64,000 nucleotides of DNA from Rhea pennata (lineage: Eukaryota > Chordata > Aves > Rheiformes > Rheidae), in NCBI RefSeq assembly GCF_028389875.1, contig NC_084682.1:1002001-1066000 (forward strand). The letters are read 5' to 3'. Position numbers and translations under genes: made by a program. Of the stretch, positions 61,077 to 64,000 are shown in pieces (position 1 is the first letter of the stretch; the number at the start of each line of letters is the position of its first letter). The notes beneath the pieces were generated by a model that saw only the letters and a list, made by a program, of their open reading frames with translations, did no database searches and was not told the DNA's origin.

Positions 61077-61211
61077 CTTTCATCCTATTAGGAGCTGTGA
61101 GGTTCCGAGAGCAGATCATTGATAGCATTGCGTGTAGCTTATCTTCCTCCTCCTCATCATCGTCAACAGAGGCAGAGCGGCTGGCAGCTAAGTGGTGGTA
61201 GTTAATAGTTA
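61077..61211 (-). CDS. SGSM2: SGSM2 acidic cassette exon
   Basis: It encodes (I)TINYHHLAASRSASVDDDE then EEEDKLHAMLSMICSRNLTA and PNRMK(D), matching human ITINYHHLAASRAASVDDDE and what follows. The exon is exactly 135 bases with phase 1 on both sides, so skipping removes 45 residues without shifting the frame. Its donor AAAG|GTTTTT is far from the GTAAGT consensus, which suits optional inclusion. Visible residues 97-142. Confidence 0.93.
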
Positions 61212-62675
61212 CTGCTCAAAGAAAATAGTGAAAGAGGAGCATAAGAAGAGAGAACTTGGTTCTGTGGGAAAGCTCAAAAGGACACGTTCAGCAAAGACAA
61301 AAGGAGTTGAATCCTGCCCTCTTCTTGAGGGCACAAGCTCCTGTGCAAGCGGGTAGGAAAGATGAGTTTCTTACAGAAAAACATGCTCCACCAAACACAG
61401 GCTAGCTTTTGACTGTGCATGGGCTGTGTTCCCAGTGCACAAACGTCACATCATGGCAATGGAGAAAGGTACCAGTGCCAGCCTGCACTAGGTGAGTATG
61501 CTTTTTAGCAAAACTCAGTGGGAATTCATGGCTGCAACTAGCTTCCCTCCTTCACCATGCTCAAATCAATGCTGTGGTCTCTTTTCTACTCTGATACCTG
61601 TGCCAGGTGCATCTGAGCAGGAAACAGTCTGGTCCCCAACTCTGTCTGGCACTGCAAACATGCATGGTACACGTCTATCTCTAAGGAAGCACAAGGCAGA
61701 AGCCAGCTATGTCTTGCACTCAGCAGGCAGGTCTGTGCTGAGTGCGCCCACAGAATCTGCGGTCCCCTTGACTTAGGCAAATGGCAAACATGCTTTGGCG
61801 GGGTGCGTGTGTCTGTCTGCGTGCAGGTGCGCGTGAGCACGAAAACTTACCTGTACAAACTCAGAAGCCCTAATAAAGCATGGCCACCAATGTGGTTCAA
61901 TCCCTGGGGTAAGGAGGGTTTAGCTGAGATTTCTGCTCTTTCAGCTGTATTAAATCCCAATAGGAACAGTAAAGCCAAATCCCCTGTAAAATTTAGGGCT
62001 TGATTTGGCTGGTAAATTCTTACTTGCTTATTTGCCAAGGGGAATAAAACTGAACATGCTGTTTGAGAACTAGCTCAAATGCCTTCTTGCATGTAAGGAA
62101 TTTAGATTCACTGATGACATGAGGTGGTTTGGTACTTGGGAATTCATTTAGTTGCCTGGGAAGGGCTTTATTTATCCATTGTTAAGTTCTTGCTTCCAAG
62201 CCAAGAAAACTCAGCTCAGAGAGTTCTCAGGGTACTTTAATGGTCCAGTTCATGGGTTTTTTTGTTTGTTTTTTTCTAATAGCAACATTATGAGCAAGCA
62301 GCATGGCCAATAAAAACCATCCTCACTTGTGAGCAAAACTGCTCTTGGCTAGTCAAACACAATCTTTTTGCTTTTAGTCTCAGTTTGCAAGCCCAGGGGA
62401 GTATTTTAAAAAATTCCTCTGCGAAACACAGAGTAAATGTAAATTAAGATTCCCCCCTCCACTCCATTTTCACTAATATAATGAAAGTTTAACTGCATTA
62501 AGGAAAAATATAGTAAGCTATACCTGTTGATCACAGTTATCCAACAATGAAATTCTGTGGTAGATTTTTTTCTACAAAAACCTGGCTCGTCTGCTATCTT
62601 CAGTTATTTCCCAGGATATTACTTCAAGGTTTTCTTAGTTGTTTTTTAACAAAGCCGAACAACAAAAGCACTTAC
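61212..62675 (-). other. SGSM2: SGSM2 intron
   Basis: A 1.5-kb intron with donor A|GTAAGT and acceptor GAGCAG. No recognisable repeat or RNA gene. Confidence 0.9.
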
Positions 62676-62805
62676 TGTTATCATGCTTGTGTCCTGGATA
62701 GATAATTCTGAACACATAGTCTGTAGCACTGTCTTCAACTGGCACTTCTTCTAGGTCCACTGATTTGTTGCTGTTTCGTTTTCGAAGCTTTGGAAATACT
62801 TTACC
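62676..62805 (-). CDS. SGSM2: SGSM2 exon, basic linker after the Rab-binding region
   Basis: After TTTTTTGTAG it encodes [40 protein letters not shown] and HDN. Human has [20 protein letters not shown] and [17 protein letters not shown]. The basic KLRKR patch is kept. Visible residues 54-97. Confidence 0.97.
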
Positions 62806-63470
62806 CTACAAAAAATAACAATCCCACACATTTAGCTACCAAAGAATAACAGAAATAGAGCAGAACAAACTAAGGGCTTTAGACCTTTTGCATCTTAAAG
62901 CCTTAAAACTTTACTTTCTATGCTGGGAGAGGATAAGGGGGGAAATCAGCACTACAACAGCAAGCTAGCACATCCAATAGCATCAGATATGCATGGTGGT
63001 TTGGTGTACTTAGTACAATTTTTCTGTGTACTTGAAGGACAACTTTTTCATGTAATCTACGGGAATTTGGCACCAGCTCCTTTAGTAACCCAAGTCTCTG
63101 CTAACATGTATGACACAGTCCATTTGAGGCTCAATTCCTATCCTTTGGGTGTGTATTTTGATAAAATAGGAGATTCCAGTTTATAGCTCAATGCATCAAT
63201 AAGACTACAAACAATTTTAATGGACTATCTTTAAAACAATCAAGTTGGACTAAATAGAGTTATTTTTTCTTCCACCTTGATTTCCAGCTGCTTTATAGTA
63301 GTTCTAACATGCTCTACGTAACCCTGCTGAGCAGGGAGGTTGGACTAGATGATCTCCAGAGGTCCCTTCCAACCTTACTGATTCTATGATTCTTCTGTGT
63401 GGCAAAACACTGTTCCACACGGACATTAAGATCAGCCTTACCCCAAGCAGCTCATCAGAAAAGGCAGTAC
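62806..63470 (-). other. SGSM2: SGSM2 intron with CR1 fragment
   Basis: A 665-base intron. The CR1 3' end at 63308-63393 lies about 80 bases from the neighbouring exon. Otherwise unique sequence. Confidence 0.9.
63308..63393 (+). mobile_element. CR1 LINE 3' end fragment
   Basis: TAACCCTGCTGAGCAGGGAG then GTTGGACTAGATGATCTCCA and GAGGTCCCTTCCAACCTTAC, ending in ATTCTATGATTCT, is the conserved 3' terminus of CR1. It is a typical 5'-truncated copy of less than 100 bases with no coding sequence, antisense to SGSM2. Confidence 0.93.
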
Positions 63471-63631
63471 CTTGCCCTGTTGTGACCAGAGTGGTGGTTC
63501 CAGCTGTCCACGAGGCAGAAGGCCATTTTCCAGACAGGAAAGGAATGCAAGAAGGTGACCTCCTTGTGGGAAGTGCAGTGGAGGTCTCTGAGTTCCATCC
63601 TGACTCACCAAGACTAATGTCCCTCTGCTTT
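63471..63631 (-). CDS. SGSM2: SGSM2 exon, PH-like Rab-binding region (first exon seen)
   Basis: SGSM2 (RUTBC1) is a cytosolic, membrane-associated Rab-GAP that binds Rab9A and acts on Rab32 and Rab33B; it contributes to melanosome and endosome traffic. This exon encodes [20 protein letters not shown] then [20 protein letters not shown] and [13 protein letters not shown], almost the same as human and part of the PH-like Rab-binding region. It ends at AAG|GTACTG in phase 0. The start is ambiguous: the acceptor is a tandem CAGCAG, giving an exon start at 63631 (fits the human Lys) or 63634 (one extra codon). Upstream exons with the RUN domain lie beyond the window. Fifteen exons from here to 41863 give 724 complete residues with no break. 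Confidence 0.96.
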
Positions 63632-63634
63632 CTG

Positions 63635-64000
63635 CTGCAAAGGAGGACAAGGGGAGTCCATACCATTACATCAGAATGTCTATTTGTTGCTTTTACCTCC
63701 TAAATTAAGTTTTATTTATGATTGCCTCTAAGCAGATAAAAAAAAATGTTACAAATCACAGGATAATCTAGGGATGACCTCAGTCCTTTCGTTTTAAAAT
63801 AGCTCAGATAGGAACAAACCATGACAGGTCTCATGTAGTAACATTTAAAGTGATTACAAACATTAATATAATAAGCAATAAAGGAGGAAGTACACTGTAT
63901 CTCTGGCATCTGACACAAGTTGATAGAAGACACACAATTTAGAATAAAACCTAACCTAATGGATATAGCTAGAGGAAATCAGCTTTATTCTTTTAAGAAT
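63635..64000 (-). other. SGSM2: SGSM2 intron (part)
   Basis: The beginning of the next upstream intron, cut by the window end. AT-rich, nothing recognised. Confidence 0.85.

Noticed and set aside
1..64000. Endogenous retrovirus, DNA transposon with coding sequence, or CRISPR array
   Set aside because: No LTR pairs, retroviral protein motifs, transposase frame or regularly spaced repeats were seen on reading both strands.

Overview
The window is nuclear DNA from a vertebrate, most likely a sauropsid (bird, crocodilian or turtle). The evidence is spliced genes with GT-AG introns of 0.3 to over 20 kb, a CR1 LINE 3' end with the ATTCTATGATTCT tail, and a tRNA-headed SINE carrying a CR1-type tail. 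Few young repeats are visible, which favours a bird. The modest GC content and long introns are less typical of a bird microchromosome, so crocodilian or turtle is not excluded. No prokaryotic, phage or CRISPR content is present.

Two genes are certain, and they converge. On the + strand, the last two coding exons of MNT (MAX network transcriptional repressor) lie at 20199-20391 and 22719-23434. They encode the leucine zipper, an acidic linker and the Gln/His/Thr-rich C-terminus. The whole interval 1-20198 looks like MNT intron: I found no bHLH or SID exon in it, so those lie upstream of the window. The MNT 3'UTR begins at 23435, with AATAAA signals at 23771 and 24159 and a speculative distal one at 31013.

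On the - strand, fifteen coding exons of SGSM2 (RUTBC1, a RUN/TBC Rab-GAP) run from 63631 down to the stop at 41863. Together they give 724 complete C-terminal residues in an unbroken frame. They cover the end of the PH-like Rab-binding region, an acidic and serine/cysteine-rich linker, and the whole split TBC domain with its arginine finger (IDKDVQR) and glutamine finger (YVQG). The N-terminal RUN-domain exons lie beyond position 64000. One exon (57521-57671) is easy to miss because it has no long open frame of its own; it was found by matching splice phase and sequence. MNT next to SGSM2, tail to tail, is the arrangement known from human 17p13.3.

The space between the genes (about 24.2-39.3 kb) has no supported coding gene. 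It holds a 3'UTR-like stretch ending at a polyadenylation signal near 31.0 kb with a strong G-quadruplex motif, GC-richer DNA at 34-39 kb, and CpG-dense blocks at 38.1-38.95 kb. Other features are the SINE at 52318-52450, the CR1 fragment at 63308-63393, several decayed old repeats, and simple or tandem repeats. I saw no evidence of a new biological system. The most useful observations concern SGSM2 splicing (a phase-neutral 135-base exon with a weak donor, and a tandem NAGNAG acceptor), the SINE, and the uncertain MNT 3' end.
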